Assembly: GCF_010974945.1 (NCBI RefSeq)
Contig: NZ_JAAIVB010000047.1
Span: forward strand, 1 to 60,671
Source of the DNA: Noviherbaspirillum galbum
Lineage (GTDB): Bacteria > Pseudomonadota > Gammaproteobacteria > Burkholderiales > Burkholderiaceae_D
Length of the DNA: 60,671 nt
Reading direction: 5' to 3'
Shown piece by piece: positions 1 through 8,550 of the stretch. Below the pieces are notes generated by a model. It did not search any database. It was not told where the DNA came from and was given only the letters and a program-made list of their open reading frames with translations. The translations under genes and the position numbers were made by a program. Each line of letters starts with the position of its first letter. The first letter of the stretch is position 1.

Positions 1-178
1 CCTGAAGGAGCTGAAGAACCGGGGGATCTCGGTGCTGCTGGTGGAGCAGAAGCTGGCGATTGCGCTGGAGATCTCGCAGCGGGTGTACGTGATGGGGCAT
101 GGCTCCATCGTGTTCGAAGGCACGCCGCAGGACCTGCGCAACAACGCTTCCATCCGCAAGGAGTGGCTGGAGGTCTGA
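1..178 (+). CDS. livF: Branched-chain amino-acid ABC transporter ATP-binding protein, C-terminal end (partial)
   Basis: Only the last 58 codons are present; the gene begins upstream of the window. The frame reads LLVEQKLAIALEISQRVYVM, which is the H-loop/D-loop end region of LivF-type ATPases (LLVEQ is typical), followed by the usual GSIVFEGTP and a short C-terminal tail ending in TGA. LivF couples ATP hydrolysis to uptake of branched-chain amino acids or related compounds at the inner membrane. The following gene starts one base after this stop, so both are probably co-transcribed, and a LivJ-type binding protein lies about 0.8 kb downstream. The substrate cannot be told from this fragment. 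Confidence 0.85.
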   Translation, partial: LKELKNRGISVLLVEQKLAIALEISQRVYVMGHGSIVFEGTPQDLRNNASIRKEWLEV

Positions 179-179
179 G

Positions 180-755
180 ATGGGCGCAATCGGTCCCGAC
201 GTCATCCTCAACAAGCCGGCTTACGTGCACGAGTCGGCCTGGCTCTATGGCAAGGTGAGGGTGGAAGAGGGCGCATCCATCTGGATCAATGCCGTGGCAC
301 GCGCCGAGCACCAGGAAATCGTGATCGGCGCGTACTCCAACATCCAGGACTTCGCCATGCTGCACATCGGCGACCGGACCCCGACCATCATCGGCAGCCA
401 CTGCTCGATCACCCATCACTGCACCATCCATGGCTGCACGATCGGCGACAACTGCCTCATCGGCATCAACGCCACCATCATGGATGGATGCGTCATCGGC
501 GAGAACAGCATCATCGGCGGTCATACCTTCCTCAAGGAAGGCACCATCATTCCCCCCAATTCCATTGTGACCGGCGTGCCCGGCAAGGTCACGCGCACGC
601 AAAACAACTTCGTGCGTAACCGGATCAATGCCTACATGTATTTTCGGAATGCGATTGCCTATCGCGGCGGCGATTTCCGCGATTGGGCGAAGGAGAACAT
701 GCCGGCGGAACTGATGGCGGAGATGCAGCGCTTGTCGGGGTTGGTTGGGGAGTGA
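180..755 (+). CDS. Gamma-carbonic-anhydrase-like / PaaY-like hexapeptide repeat protein
   Basis: 191 residues. A run of [IV]-G-x-x hexapeptide repeats covers roughly residues 20-150 (for example IGDNCLIGINATIMDG and CVIGENSIIGG), which builds a left-handed beta helix. Histidines in MLHIG and in ITHHCTIHG fit the zinc-ligand positions of the gamma carbonic anhydrase family, so a trimeric metalloenzyme is likely. The C-terminus is an alpha-helical tail. The start at 180 is chosen because it lies directly after the livF stop; an upstream in-frame ATG at 99 would overlap livF by 80 bases. Members are annotated as PaaY thioesterases, carnitine operon CaiE or carbonic anhydrases; the sequence does not choose between these. 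Confidence 0.85.
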   Translation: MGAIGPDVILNKPAYVHESAWLYGKVRVEEGASIWINAVARAEHQEIVIGAYSNIQDFAMLHIGDRTPTIIGSHCSITHHCTIHGCTIGDNCLIGINATIMDGCVIGENSIIGGHTFLKEGTIIPPNSIVTGVPGKVTRTQNNFVRNRINAYMYFRNAIAYRGGDFRDWAKENMPAELMAEMQRLSGLVGE

Positions 756-965
756 GGTCGGAATCCCAGCGACATCGACTGCCACGGCTTTCACAACCGC
801 GCCCTGACTACTGTACTTCCCCCTGAACAGGAGGGGACAAGGTGGAAGGCGCTTGAAAACCAGGCGGCCCGCACGCTCGTCCTAAAACATCAGCGTTTCT
901 ACGGATAAACTTTTTCCTACCGTCTCTTATACTCTTCTCACTCATTAGAAAAACAGGAGACGACG

Positions 966-2180
966 ATGTATAAGAGTGCCCTCAACAGCGCGCTGGCAAC
1001 GGGAATCTTGATTCTCGCATTCGCAGGGACATCGCACGCACAACAATCCCCCGAACCGATCCGCATCGGCGTATCCGGCCCCTTCACCGGCGGCTCCGCC
1101 CCCATGGGCGAAAGCATGCGCAACGGCATCCGCCTGGCCGTGGAGGAGATCAACGGCATCGGCGGATTGAACGGACGTAAAATCGAGCTGGTCGAGCGCG
1201 ACGACGAAGCCAAGCCCGAGGTCGGCGCAAAGATCGCCAATGAATTTACCCAGCAGAAGATCGTTGCCGCCATCGGCATCGTCAATACCGGCGTTGGCCT
1301 AGCCTCCATCGACGCCTACCAAAAGGCCAGGATTCCCCTGGTCGTCGCGGTTTCCACCGGCACCTCGCTGACGAAGAAATACGCGCCGCCCGCCGCGCCG
1401 GAAAACTATATCTTCCGCATTTCGCCCACCCTCGACCTCGAGGCCAAGGTCGTGCTCGCCGACCTCAAGCGCAAGGGTATCGACTCCGCCGCCATCCTGG
1501 CGGACACGACCGCCTATGGGGAGGCGGGCCTGAAAGCCGTCGAGGAGCAGGCCGCTTCATTCGGCGTGCAGGTGGCATCGAGGGAACGCTTCAACATCGG
1601 AGATACCGACATGGGCGCGCAGGTCAAGCGCGCCAAGGCTTCGGGCGCGCAGGCGCTCGTGGTCTGGGGCATCGGGCCGGAGCTGGCGGCAATCGCGCGC
1701 AACAAGGACGCCGCCGGTTGGCGCGGTCCCATGCTGGGAAGCTGGACATTCTCGATGCGCAACTTCATCGACGGCTCGGGCAAGGCGGGCGAGGGCGCGC
1801 TCATGCCCCAGACCTTCATCCAGGACGTCGGCAGCAGCAGCAAGAACAGCTTCCTGCTGGCATACAGGCGCGCCTTCAACACCGACCGCATTCCCTCGCC
1901 GATGAGCGCGGCGCAGGGATACGATGGCATGCACCTTCTTTACCTCGCCTTGCGCCAGGCGAACGGCACCGACGGCCCGAAGCTGAAGGAAGCCCTGGAA
2001 AACCTGAAGTTCCGCTACCAGGGCGTGATCACCAGCTACAACAAGCCCTTCTCCGCACAGGACCATGATGCCATCACGCAAAACATGCTCATGATGGGCG
2101 TGGTCTCGCACGGCCGCGTGGATTATGCCTATGCCGACGACCAGAAGCGCGGCGCCCTGCTGCGCATGAAGTCCCAGTAA
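966..2180 (+). CDS. Branched-chain amino-acid-type ABC transporter periplasmic substrate-binding protein
   Basis: 404 residues with an N-terminal signal peptide ending near SHA-QQ (residues 1-26). The mature protein begins IRIGVSGPFTGGSAPMGESM, the hallmark of Peripla_BP_6 (LivJ-type) proteins, and continues with the two-lobed fold (VAAIGIVNTG, ALVVWGIGPELA). It captures an amino acid or small organic acid in the periplasm and delivers it to a LivFGHM permease. A CAGGAG ribosome site lies 7 bases before the ATG. It lies downstream of a livF end, but a 210-base gap with no obvious terminator separates it from the hexapeptide gene, so it may have its own promoter. The ligand is not predictable. 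Confidence 0.9.
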   Translation: MYKSALNSALATGILILAFAGTSHAQQSPEPIRIGVSGPFTGGSAPMGESMRNGIRLAVEEINGIGGLNGRKIELVERDDEAKPEVGAKIANEFTQQKIVAAIGIVNTGVGLASIDAYQKARIPLVVAVSTGTSLTKKYAPPAAPENYIFRISPTLDLEAKVVLADLKRKGIDSAAILADTTAYGEAGLKAVEEQAASFGVQVASRERFNIGDTDMGAQVKRAKASGAQALVVWGIGPELAAIARNKDAAGWRGPMLGSWTFSMRNFIDGSGKAGEGALMPQTFIQDVGSSSKNSFLLAYRRAFNTDRIPSPMSAAQGYDGMHLLYLALRQANGTDGPKLKEALENLKFRYQGVITSYNKPFSAQDHDAITQNMLMMGVVSHGRVDYAYADDQKRGALLRMKSQ

Positions 2181-2211
2181 CGAAGGACTTGCCGGCATGT
2201 CGCCGGGAGCG

Positions 2212-2242
2212 ATCGCCCGCCTGGCCGGGCGATTATTTTTTT
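2212..2242 (+). terminator. Rho-independent terminator after the substrate-binding protein gene
   Basis: Perfect 8-bp stem ATCGCCCG / CGGGCGAT with a 6-base loop, followed by TATTTTTTT. It starts 32 bases after the stop codon. Confidence 0.85.
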
Positions 2243-2256
2243 CCGCTTAAAATAAT

Positions 2257-2264
2257 ACGATCGT
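2257..2264. promoter_or_regulatory. Possible TetR-type operator core ACGATCGT upstream of the beta-oxidation gene
   Basis: An 8-bp perfect palindrome ACGATCGT inside an AT-rich context (AATACGATCGTTCT), about 120 bases before the fatty-acid oxidation ATG. TetR-family regulators of acyl-CoA metabolism in proteobacteria often bind ACG/CGT-containing palindromes. The site is short and only one copy is seen, so this is a weak suggestion. Confidence 0.25.
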
Positions 2265-2383
2265 TCTTTTTTGGGTTATAGTAGGCACCATCACAACAAA
2301 AACCGACTCCAAGAGCGCCAAGGCCCGTGATGCCGCAGGCGGCCTTGGACACACCAACAAGACTTCAACTCAAAGGAAGAGAT

Positions 2384-4462
2384 ATGACTGCCGAATACAA
2401 GGTCAACGGCTCTGTCGCCGTCATCACGCTCAATAATCCTCCCGTCAATGGCCTTGGCCACGCCACCCGCAGCGCGATCGTGGATGGCATGCGCAAGGCC
2501 TTGAACGATGATGCTGTGAAGGCGGTCGTCATCACCGGAGCCGGCAAGGCCTTCTCCGGCGGGGCGGACATCAAGGAATTCAATTCGCCCAAGGCATCCG
2601 CCGAGCCGACGCTGCACACCGTGATCAACGTCGTCGAGAATTCCGAAAAGCCGGTCGTTGCCGCGATCCATACCGTCTGCATGGGCGGCGGACTGGAACT
2701 GGCGCTGGGTTGCCATTACCGCGTCGTTTCCCCAGGCGCGCAGATCGCGCTTCCCGAAGTGAAGCTCGGCATCCTGCCGGGCGCCGGCGGCACGCAGCGC
2801 CTGCCGCGCGTTCTCGGCCTCGAAATGGCCCTCAACATGATCGTGTCCGGTAACCCGGTGCCTTCCGAGAAGCTGGCCAAGACCAAGCTGTTCGACCAGC
2901 TCGCCGACGGCGACCTGATGGAAGCGGCGATCGCCTTCGCCAACAAGGTCGCCGATGCGCGCCCGCTGCCGAAGGTCCGCGACATCAAGATCGATTACCC
3001 CAACCACGAGGGTTTCCTGCAGTTCTCGCGCAATACCGTGCGCGCGATGGCTGGCCCGTTCCCCGCGCCTGTCAAGTGCATCGATGCCGTCGAGGCAGCC
3101 GTTACCAAGCGCTTCGACGACGGCCTGCGCTATGAGCGCGAGCTGTTCACCGAGCTGGTCCAGACGCCGGAATCCAAGGCCCTGCGCCACGCCTTCTTCG
3201 GCGAGCGCGCCGCCAGCAAGGTGCCGGACGTCCCCGAGGACACCCCGACCCGCGAGATCAAATCGGCGGCCGTGATCGGCGCCGGCACCATGGGCGGCGG
3301 CATTGCCATGAACTTCGCGAACGCCGGCATCCCCGTCACCATCCTGGAAATGAAGCAGGAAGCGCTCGACAAGGGTCTCGCGACGATCCGCAAGAACTAC
3401 GAGAACACCCTGAAGAAGGGCAAGCTCACGCAAGAGAAGTTCGACCAGCGCGTCGGCCTGATCAAGGGCACGCTGTCCTACGAGGAAATCGGCCAGGCCG
3501 ACATCGTCGTGGAAGCCGTGTTCGAAGAGATGGGCGTCAAGGAACAGGTGTTCAAGAAGCTCGACCAAGTCATGAAGCAGGGCGCCATCCTGGCGTCGAA
3601 CACCTCGACCCTCGACGTCGACAAGATCGCCAGCTTCACCAGCCGTCCGCAGGACGTGATCGGCCTGCACTTCTTCAGCCCCGCCAACGTCATGAAGCTG
3701 CTGGAAATCGTGCGCGGCGAGAAGACCGGCAAGGACGTGCTGGCAACGTCGCTCAAGCTGGCGAAGAAGATCAAGAAGACCGGCGTCGTGTCCGGCGTGT
3801 GCGACGGCTTCATCGGCAACCGCATGATCGAGCAGTACAGCCGCCAGGCTGGCTTCCTGCTGGAAGAGGGCGCATTGCCCGAGCAGGTCGACAAGGCGAT
3901 CGAAAAATTCGGTTTCGCCATGGGCCCGTTCCGCATGGGCGACCTCGCCGGCAACGACATCGGCTGGGCCATCCGCAAGCGCCGTTATATCGAGAAGCCG
4001 GACATCACCTATTCCAAGACCGCCGACCTGCTCTGCGAGATGGGCCGCTATGGACAAAAGACCTCGGCAGGCTGGTACGACTACAAGCCGGGCGACCGCA
4101 AGCCGTATCCCTCGCAAGTCGTGAACGACATGATCGTCAAGCACTCGGCCGACCTCGGCATCCAGCGCCGCAAGATCAGCGACGAAGAGATCGTGCAGCG
4201 CCTGGTGTTCGCGCTGACCAACGAAGGCGCGAAGATCCTGGAAGAGGGCATCGCGATGCGCGCTTCCGACATCGACATGGTCTACCTCACGGGTTACGGC
4301 TTCCCGCTGTTCCGCGGCGGTCCGATGCTGTATGCCGATATCGTCGGCTTGCAGAACGTCGTGATGACGATGGAGCGTTTCGCCCGTGGTCGCCATGGGG
4401 AGGCGTGGAAGCCTGCGCCCTTGCTGGCGCGTCTGGCTGCGGAAGGCAAGAGCTTCAACTAA
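2384..4462 (+). CDS. Bifunctional enoyl-CoA hydratase / 3-hydroxyacyl-CoA dehydrogenase (FadB/FadJ type)
   Basis: 692 residues. The N-terminal crotonase domain (about 1-190) carries the oxyanion-hole segments SGGADIKEF and GGGLELALG. The NAD-binding domain begins near residue 296 with GAGTMGGGIAMNFANAG, and HFFSPANVMKLLEIV supplies the catalytic His of 3-hydroxyacyl-CoA dehydrogenase. The C-terminal dehydrogenase repeat has GFIGNRM and GYGFPLFRGGPM. It hydrates trans-2-enoyl-CoA and oxidises the resulting L-3-hydroxyacyl-CoA in beta-oxidation. The ATG at 2384 follows AAAGGAAG; an in-frame ATG at 2327 lacks such a site. No thiolase gene (fadA) follows: the gene ends at a terminator, so the thiolase must be elsewhere. 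Confidence 0.93.
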   Translation: MTAEYKVNGSVAVITLNNPPVNGLGHATRSAIVDGMRKALNDDAVKAVVITGAGKAFSGGADIKEFNSPKASAEPTLHTVINVVENSEKPVVAAIHTVCMGGGLELALGCHYRVVSPGAQIALPEVKLGILPGAGGTQRLPRVLGLEMALNMIVSGNPVPSEKLAKTKLFDQLADGDLMEAAIAFANKVADARPLPKVRDIKIDYPNHEGFLQFSRNTVRAMAGPFPAPVKCIDAVEAAVTKRFDDGLRYERELFTELVQTPESKALRHAFFGERAASKVPDVPEDTPTREIKSAAVIGAGTMGGGIAMNFANAGIPVTILEMKQEALDKGLATIRKNYENTLKKGKLTQEKFDQRVGLIKGTLSYEEIGQADIVVEAVFEEMGVKEQVFKKLDQVMKQGAILASNTSTLDVDKIASFTSRPQDVIGLHFFSPANVMKLLEIVRGEKTGKDVLATSLKLAKKIKKTGVVSGVCDGFIGNRMIEQYSRQAGFLLEEGALPEQVDKAIEKFGFAMGPFRMGDLAGNDIGWAIRKRRYIEKPDITYSKTADLLCEMGRYGQKTSAGWYDYKPGDRKPYPSQVVNDMIVKHSADLGIQRRKISDEEIVQRLVFALTNEGAKILEEGIAMRASDIDMVYLTGYGFPLFRGGPMLYADIVGLQNVVMTMERFARGRHGEAWKPAPLLARLAAEGKSFN

Positions 4463-4492
4463 GCATGCAGCCAGGCTGGAAAGCCTTTGCTG

Positions 4493-4523
4493 AAAACCCC
4501 GGCCCGATGGCCGGGGTTTTTTT
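4493..4523. terminator. Bidirectional Rho-independent terminator
   Basis: 12-bp perfect stem AAAACCCCGGCC / GGCCGGGGTTTT with loop CGAT and seven T on the plus strand. The A-run on the left arm gives T residues on the minus strand as well. It lies between the convergent beta-oxidation and NADH dehydrogenase genes and can serve both. Confidence 0.9.
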
Positions 4524-4583
4524 ATGGAGCCGGGATTGCCAACTGACTTCGTCGTTCGCGCGAGGGGGGATCCGATTGTCCGC

Positions 4584-5924
4584 TCAATGCAACTTGATCC
4601 TCGGATTCCTTACCCAGTCCAGCGTCTCCGCCCAGGTCGCAAGCCAGGTCCGGAACCATCCGATCACCGCGATCTGGTGCTGCTTGTGCAGCGCCCAGTA
4701 CATCCACCGCGCGATCGTGCCCTCGATGAAGACCGAGCCGCGCGCCAGCGCTCCCATCAGGCTGCCGACGGTGCTGCTGTCTCCCAGCGACACCAGCGAA
4801 CCGCGGTCGCGGTACTTGAATTCGAGCAGCGGCTTGCCGTCCAGCTGGCGGATGAGCGATCTGGCAAGCATCCCGGCTTCCTGGTGCGCGGACTGCGCGC
4901 GGGGAGGTACGGCGGGCAGTCCTTCGCCCTGCGGGATCGCGGCGCAGTCGCCGAGCGCGAAGATCGCCGGGTCACGCGAGGTTTGCAGGGTCTTGTGAAC
5001 CACGAGCTGATTGATGCGGTTGGTTTCCAGGCCGTCGAGCTGGCGCACGTAGTCCGGCACCTTCACGCCCGCCGCCCACACGACGATGCTGCTGGGGATG
5101 AACTTGCCGCTTGCCATCTTGACGCCTTCCCTGGTCACTTCGACGACGCGTTCGCCCGTGTGCACGTCGATGTCCAGGTTGGTCAATTCATGCGAGACCG
5201 CGGCGGACAGGCGTTCCGGCAATACTTGAAGCAGGCGGGGCGCGGCTTCGACGATGGCGATCTTGAGGTCGCGCTGCGCGTCGAAGTTGCCCAGGCCATA
5301 GCTGGAAAGAATGCGGGCCGTCATGTGCAGTTCGGCGGACAGTTCGACGCCGGTGGCGCCGCCGCCGATGATGGTCACGGTGAACCGGCCTTCGCCCGGA
5401 TGGCGGCTTCTGGCTTGCGCCCGCAGGCAGGTATTGATGAGCTTGTCATGGAACAGCTCGGCCGCGTCGGGAGAGTCGAGCATGATGGCGTTCTCCTGCG
5501 CGCCCGGCGTGCCGAAATCATTGGTCTGGCTGCCGATGGCAATGACCAGGGTGTCGTAGGCTATGGCGCGGCGCGGCAGGATCTCCTCGCCGTCCGGATC
5601 ATGCGTCGGCGCGAGAAGGATTTCCTTGCGGGCGCGGTCGAGGCCGTCCATGCGGCCAAGTCGGAAGGTGAAGTGGTTGGCCTTCGCGAGCGCGAGGTAT
5701 TCGAGTTCGTCGGCATGGCTATCGAGGGTGCCGGCCGCTACCTGGTGCAGCAAGGGCTTCCAGAGATGCGTCCGTGACGCGTCGATGAGCATGATCTCCG
5801 CCTTGCCCCGGCGGCCAAGCTTCTTGCCGAGGCGCACCGCGAGTTCGAGGCCGCCCGCGCCGCCTCCCACGATGGCGATCCGATGCGGCGCGCTTGCCGG
5901 GTTGGCAGCAGGAACTGAGCTCAT
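4584..5924 (-). CDS. ndh: Type II NADH:quinone oxidoreductase
   Basis: 446 residues. It has two Rossmann dinucleotide motifs: IAIVGGGAGGLELAVRLG at residues 15-32 for FAD and VTIIGGGATGVELSAELH near residue 165 for NADH. FALGDCAAIP near residue 320 is the FAD-ribityl contact typical of Ndh. The C-terminal 70 residues (IARWMYWALHKQHQIAVIGW) form the amphipathic membrane-attachment segment. It moves electrons from NADH to ubiquinone without proton pumping. It is divergent from the Dnr-type regulator, but the FNR-type site between them is placed for the regulator and not for this gene. Confidence 0.92.
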   Translation of the reverse strand: MSSVPAANPASAPHRIAIVGGGAGGLELAVRLGKKLGRRGKAEIMLIDASRTHLWKPLLHQVAAGTLDSHADELEYLALAKANHFTFRLGRMDGLDRARKEILLAPTHDPDGEEILPRRAIAYDTLVIAIGSQTNDFGTPGAQENAIMLDSPDAAELFHDKLINTCLRAQARSRHPGEGRFTVTIIGGGATGVELSAELHMTARILSSYGLGNFDAQRDLKIAIVEAAPRLLQVLPERLSAAVSHELTNLDIDVHTGERVVEVTREGVKMASGKFIPSSIVVWAAGVKVPDYVRQLDGLETNRINQLVVHKTLQTSRDPAIFALGDCAAIPQGEGLPAVPPRAQSAHQEAGMLARSLIRQLDGKPLLEFKYRDRGSLVSLGDSSTVGSLMGALARGSVFIEGTIARWMYWALHKQHQIAVIGWFRTWLATWAETLDWVRNPRIKLH

Positions 5925-6256
5925 GTTGGCGTGTTTCCTTGTGGCGATGGCATGCCCTGTGGTTGATCCTTGCCTGTCGACTTGACCGGCCCCATTCCAT
6001 CAAGGTAGTCGTTGCCGGCGCGAAGCCATTCCCACCTCGCTTGACTCAGATCAAATATTTTTCGGATTCAACTGGCTACCCTGACCCGAGCGGAAAAGTG
6101 CCTGCAGGGCGTGCATCATGAAGATTCCGATAACGCCCGACGGTTCCTCGTTGCCGGAGCGCCGGAGGCGTGCGACGCATCCAGCGTCACGCCTGCTGGC
6201 GGGTTGGCGTTCCGCTTCTCCTTCCCAGTGACACGCATGTAATGTGAGATATGCCC
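5925..6256. other. Intergenic region between ndh and the Dnr-type regulator
   Basis: About 330 bases. It holds the FNR-type site at 6041-6054 and a -10-like TACCCT at 6077-6082, giving a predicted transcript start near 6089 and an unusually long leader of about 165 bases. That leader contains a 37-codon open frame (ATG 6118 to TGA 6231) with no good ribosome site. I see nothing else in it. Confidence 0.6.
6041..6054 (+). promoter_or_regulatory. FNR/Dnr-type binding site for the regulator gene
   Basis: TTGAC-TCAG-ATCAA, nine of ten conserved bases of the TTGAT-N4-ATCAA consensus. The centre at 6047.5 is 41.5 bases before a predicted start at 6089, and TACCCT occupies the -10 window exactly (6077-6082). 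That geometry fits class II activation of the plus-strand gene. In the other direction no -10 element is seen at the corresponding distance. Confidence 0.75.
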
Positions 6257-6931
6257 ATGAGCATCAGCAAAATCAAGGTGCAGGAATTCCTTGCCCGGCT
6301 TCCCTTGTTCAGCGAACTGGACCAGGTGGAGCTGGACCATATCGCGGCCGCGACCCAGGAACTGCATGTGCCCAAGGGAAGGACCATCTTCAACCGCGGC
6401 GAGCCGTGCAGCGGCTTTCACAGCGTGGTCTATGGGCAGGTCAAGCTGTACTTCACGTCGCCCGGAGGCAGCGAAAAAGTCGTCGAGATCATCAGCCCCG
6501 GCCACAGCTTCGGCGAAGCGCTGATGTTCATGGAAAAGCCTTACATCGTCTCGGCGGACGCGCTGGCCGATTCCATGCTGCTGCACGTCTCCAAGGACAC
6601 CGTATTTTCCATGCTCGACCGGGACGGGAGATTCGCGCGGCGCATGCTGTCCGGCCTTAGCCGGCGGCTGCACGGCCTCATCTGCGACGTGGAAGCCTAC
6701 TCGCTTCGTTCGGCGACGCAGCGGGTCATCGGCTACCTGCTGCAGCAGGAAAAGCTGAACGACGGCGACCACATCACCCTGGACGTTCCCAAGACCGTGA
6801 TCGCCTCCCGTCTCAATCTCACACCCGAGCACCTGTCGCGCATCCTGCATGAATTGATGCAGGAGAAGGTGATCGAGGTGAACCGGAGGGATATCACGAT
6901 ACTGGACGTGAACAGGCTCAGGCAGTATTGA
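6257..6931 (+). CDS. Crp/Fnr-family transcription regulator, Dnr-like (no Fe-S cysteines)
   Basis: 224 residues. A cyclic-nucleotide-binding-type sensor barrel (about 15-130) is followed by a dimerisation helix and a C-terminal helix-turn-helix (about 165-215). The recognition helix reads LTPEHLSRILHEL; its E-x-x-S-R is the FNR signature for TTGAT half sites. The N-terminal cysteine cluster of FNR is absent, as in Dnr/Nnr regulators, which in Pseudomonas bind haem and respond to NO. Three in-frame starts are close together; ATG 6257 is chosen because GTGAGA lies 8 bases before it, with ATG 6251 as the alternative. The neighbouring NO-related genes support an NO-sensing role, which is inferred. 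Confidence 0.88.
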   Translation: MSISKIKVQEFLARLPLFSELDQVELDHIAAATQELHVPKGRTIFNRGEPCSGFHSVVYGQVKLYFTSPGGSEKVVEIISPGHSFGEALMFMEKPYIVSADALADSMLLHVSKDTVFSMLDRDGRFARRMLSGLSRRLHGLICDVEAYSLRSATQRVIGYLLQQEKLNDGDHITLDVPKTVIASRLNLTPEHLSRILHELMQEKVIEVNRRDITILDVNRLRQY

Positions 6932-8240
6932 GCGGCCTGCTCCGGTAGTACAGCCGCGCGGCGCGATACAGGTTCGCGCCGAGGCAGGCGCCGGAAGCGG
7001 CCAGCGCGAGGCCGGCGAGATGGCTGAGCCATTTCCATTCCATGCCGGTGATCGTTCCCGCCATGCCGGCTGCGCAGGCAAGCAGTCCCAGCGCCACCGC
7101 GTGCACGCCCAGGTGCCTGAGTGCCCATGCGTCGGAAATCACCTGCTTCACGTTCGGCGCGCGCTGGCATCCGCCCGCAAGTTCGTTCTGGAGGTGGTAC
7201 CAGACCAGGAACGGAAGAATCTTGTACAGCATGCCGCACACGACCGACATGCCGAATCCGACGATGAGAAGCACGCCAAGCACGAGGGAATAGGCGGGCG
7301 CGTCGGTGAGCCCGGGCATCATGCTTCCTGCGGCGCCCAGGCAGGCGGCAGCCAGGAGCGAGGCAAGGCTGAGGTGCCAGAAGCGCGTCGTCGGATCGGC
7401 CTGCGGACGTTTCCGCCGGCGCAGCAGGCTTAGCGTGGTAACGGCGAACGATGCCAGCGAGCCCATCAGTGCCAGCGCCGCCGCAACTTGCGCCATCCCG
7501 CCGGATCCTGCCGCACCCATTGCGGATGTCAATGCCAGCAGGACGAACAATACCGGTGCGAGCCAGCCCGACATCCATGCGGGATAGGTCGGCGTCACCT
7601 GGAACATCGGCACCACCTGGTAGGCCACGGCGATCACAAGCAGGCCAAGCCAGCCGGCCAGTCCCCATGCGGCGTGCGCATTGACGAGGGAAGTGAACGA
7701 CAGGCCGGCGAGCCCGGATCCGGTCCCGAGCAGCGCTGCGGCGGCTGCGCCGAGCGCGGCTGCCGCCACCAGGGCGGTCACTGCCAGCCGGACGCCGCGC
7801 AGCATGGCGGTGCTGCTCACCGCATTGCGCAGGCTCCACAGGCAGAGAAGCCCGAAGCCGCCGAGCGCGGCGACCAGCAGGGGAATCGCCGACAGGGTCA
7901 GCGTGCCGTTCGAGAGAATGAGTCCGCCGGCGAGCAGGAGCGTGCCCGCCCACAACGCAACCGGGACTAGGCGCGACGCCACGCGCGAAAACGCGATCGG
8001 AACGCCGGCCACGACCGGCAGCATCTGGAACAGGGCGCCGATCATGACCGAGGACAGGAAGCCGAGCACCAGCAGGTGCACGATGCCCAAGGTCAGGGGC
8101 GACCAGCGCGAAACGAAGACGTCCGGCCCGCCCCATGCCGCAAGGCTGCCCGCGAGCACGGCAAACACCGGCGCCGCCAGGAAAAAGCGGGCCGGCAGCG
8201 AGAATGCGGGGGATTCATCGAGGGACAGCGAGCGTTGCAT
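6918..8240 (-). CDS. Twelve-helix membrane protein related to haem-copper oxidase subunit I / NnrS
   Basis: 440 residues, almost entirely hydrophobic, with about 12 predicted membrane helices. Conserved-looking histidines sit in helices: GIVHLLVLGF near residue 53, NAHAAWGLAGW near 190 and FLVWYHLQ near 345. Their arrangement recalls the haem ligands of haem-copper oxidase subunit I and of NnrS, but the full copper-B ligand set is not visible, so oxidase activity is doubtful. A role in NO or haem/copper handling is likely from context: it overlaps the 3' end of the Dnr-type gene by 14 bases (convergent) and is followed upstream by DUF2249 and hemerythrin genes on the same strand. No clear ribosome site precedes the start. 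Confidence 0.7.
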   Translation of the reverse strand: MQRSLSLDESPAFSLPARFFLAAPVFAVLAGSLAAWGGPDVFVSRWSPLTLGIVHLLVLGFLSSVMIGALFQMLPVVAGVPIAFSRVASRLVPVALWAGTLLLAGGLILSNGTLTLSAIPLLVAALGGFGLLCLWSLRNAVSSTAMLRGVRLAVTALVAAAALGAAAAALLGTGSGLAGLSFTSLVNAHAAWGLAGWLGLLVIAVAYQVVPMFQVTPTYPAWMSGWLAPVLFVLLALTSAMGAAGSGGMAQVAAALALMGSLASFAVTTLSLLRRRKRPQADPTTRFWHLSLASLLAAACLGAAGSMMPGLTDAPAYSLVLGVLLIVGFGMSVVCGMLYKILPFLVWYHLQNELAGGCQRAPNVKQVISDAWALRHLGVHAVALGLLACAAGMAGTITGMEWKWLSHLAGLALAASGACLGANLYRAARLYYRSRPLNTA

Positions 8241-8299
8241 GCGCAGTTCGGGCGTGAGGTCGCGGCGTCAGGATGCCATGCCGTCATGGCGTCGTAAGC

Positions 8300-8530
8300 T
8301 CAATCCTGCTCGAGCCGGATGAGGATTTCATACAAGCCGTCGTCGCGTGCCGTCGTGTCGTGGCGGTAGCGGTTCTGGCGCAGGATGCGGTAGAGCGGCA
8401 CCGGCTCGCGGTCGATCAGCATGCGCAGGCTGTCCTGCGGCGCCAGGCGCGACAAGGCATCCAGCACGCGCTCCATCGGTTCGGGCGGCTCGAGGCCGCA
8501 TACATTGAGTTCGATGATCCTTGCTTCCAT
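8300..8530 (-). CDS. DUF2249 domain protein
   Basis: 76 residues from the chosen start. The sequence IIELNVCGLEPPEPMERVLDAL followed by LRMLIDREPVPLY is the DUF2249 signature, a TusA-like two-layer fold. Such proteins recur beside hemerythrins, NnrS and NO reductase in denitrifiers; their biochemical role is unsettled. ATG 8530 is preferred because AGGAGA lies 8 bases before it. An in-frame ATG at 8554 overlaps the hemerythrin stop as ATGA and would add eight residues. Translation is probably coupled to the upstream hemerythrin gene. Confidence 0.8.
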   Translation of the reverse strand: MEARIIELNVCGLEPPEPMERVLDALSRLAPQDSLRMLIDREPVPLYRILRQNRYRHDTTARDDGLYEILIRLEQD

Positions 8531-8550
8531 GATTGGCTTCTCCTGTTCCC

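Noticed and set aside
2291-4396. 700-codon open frame on the minus strand opposite the beta-oxidation gene
   Set aside because: It is a shadow caused by high-GC codon bias. Its His/Asp/Val/Arg-rich translation matches no family, while the plus-strand frame has complete enzyme motifs.
5894-6121. 75-codon plus-strand frame over the ndh start
   Set aside because: It overlaps the ndh N-terminus antisense and crosses the FNR-type site; Trp-rich and without homology.
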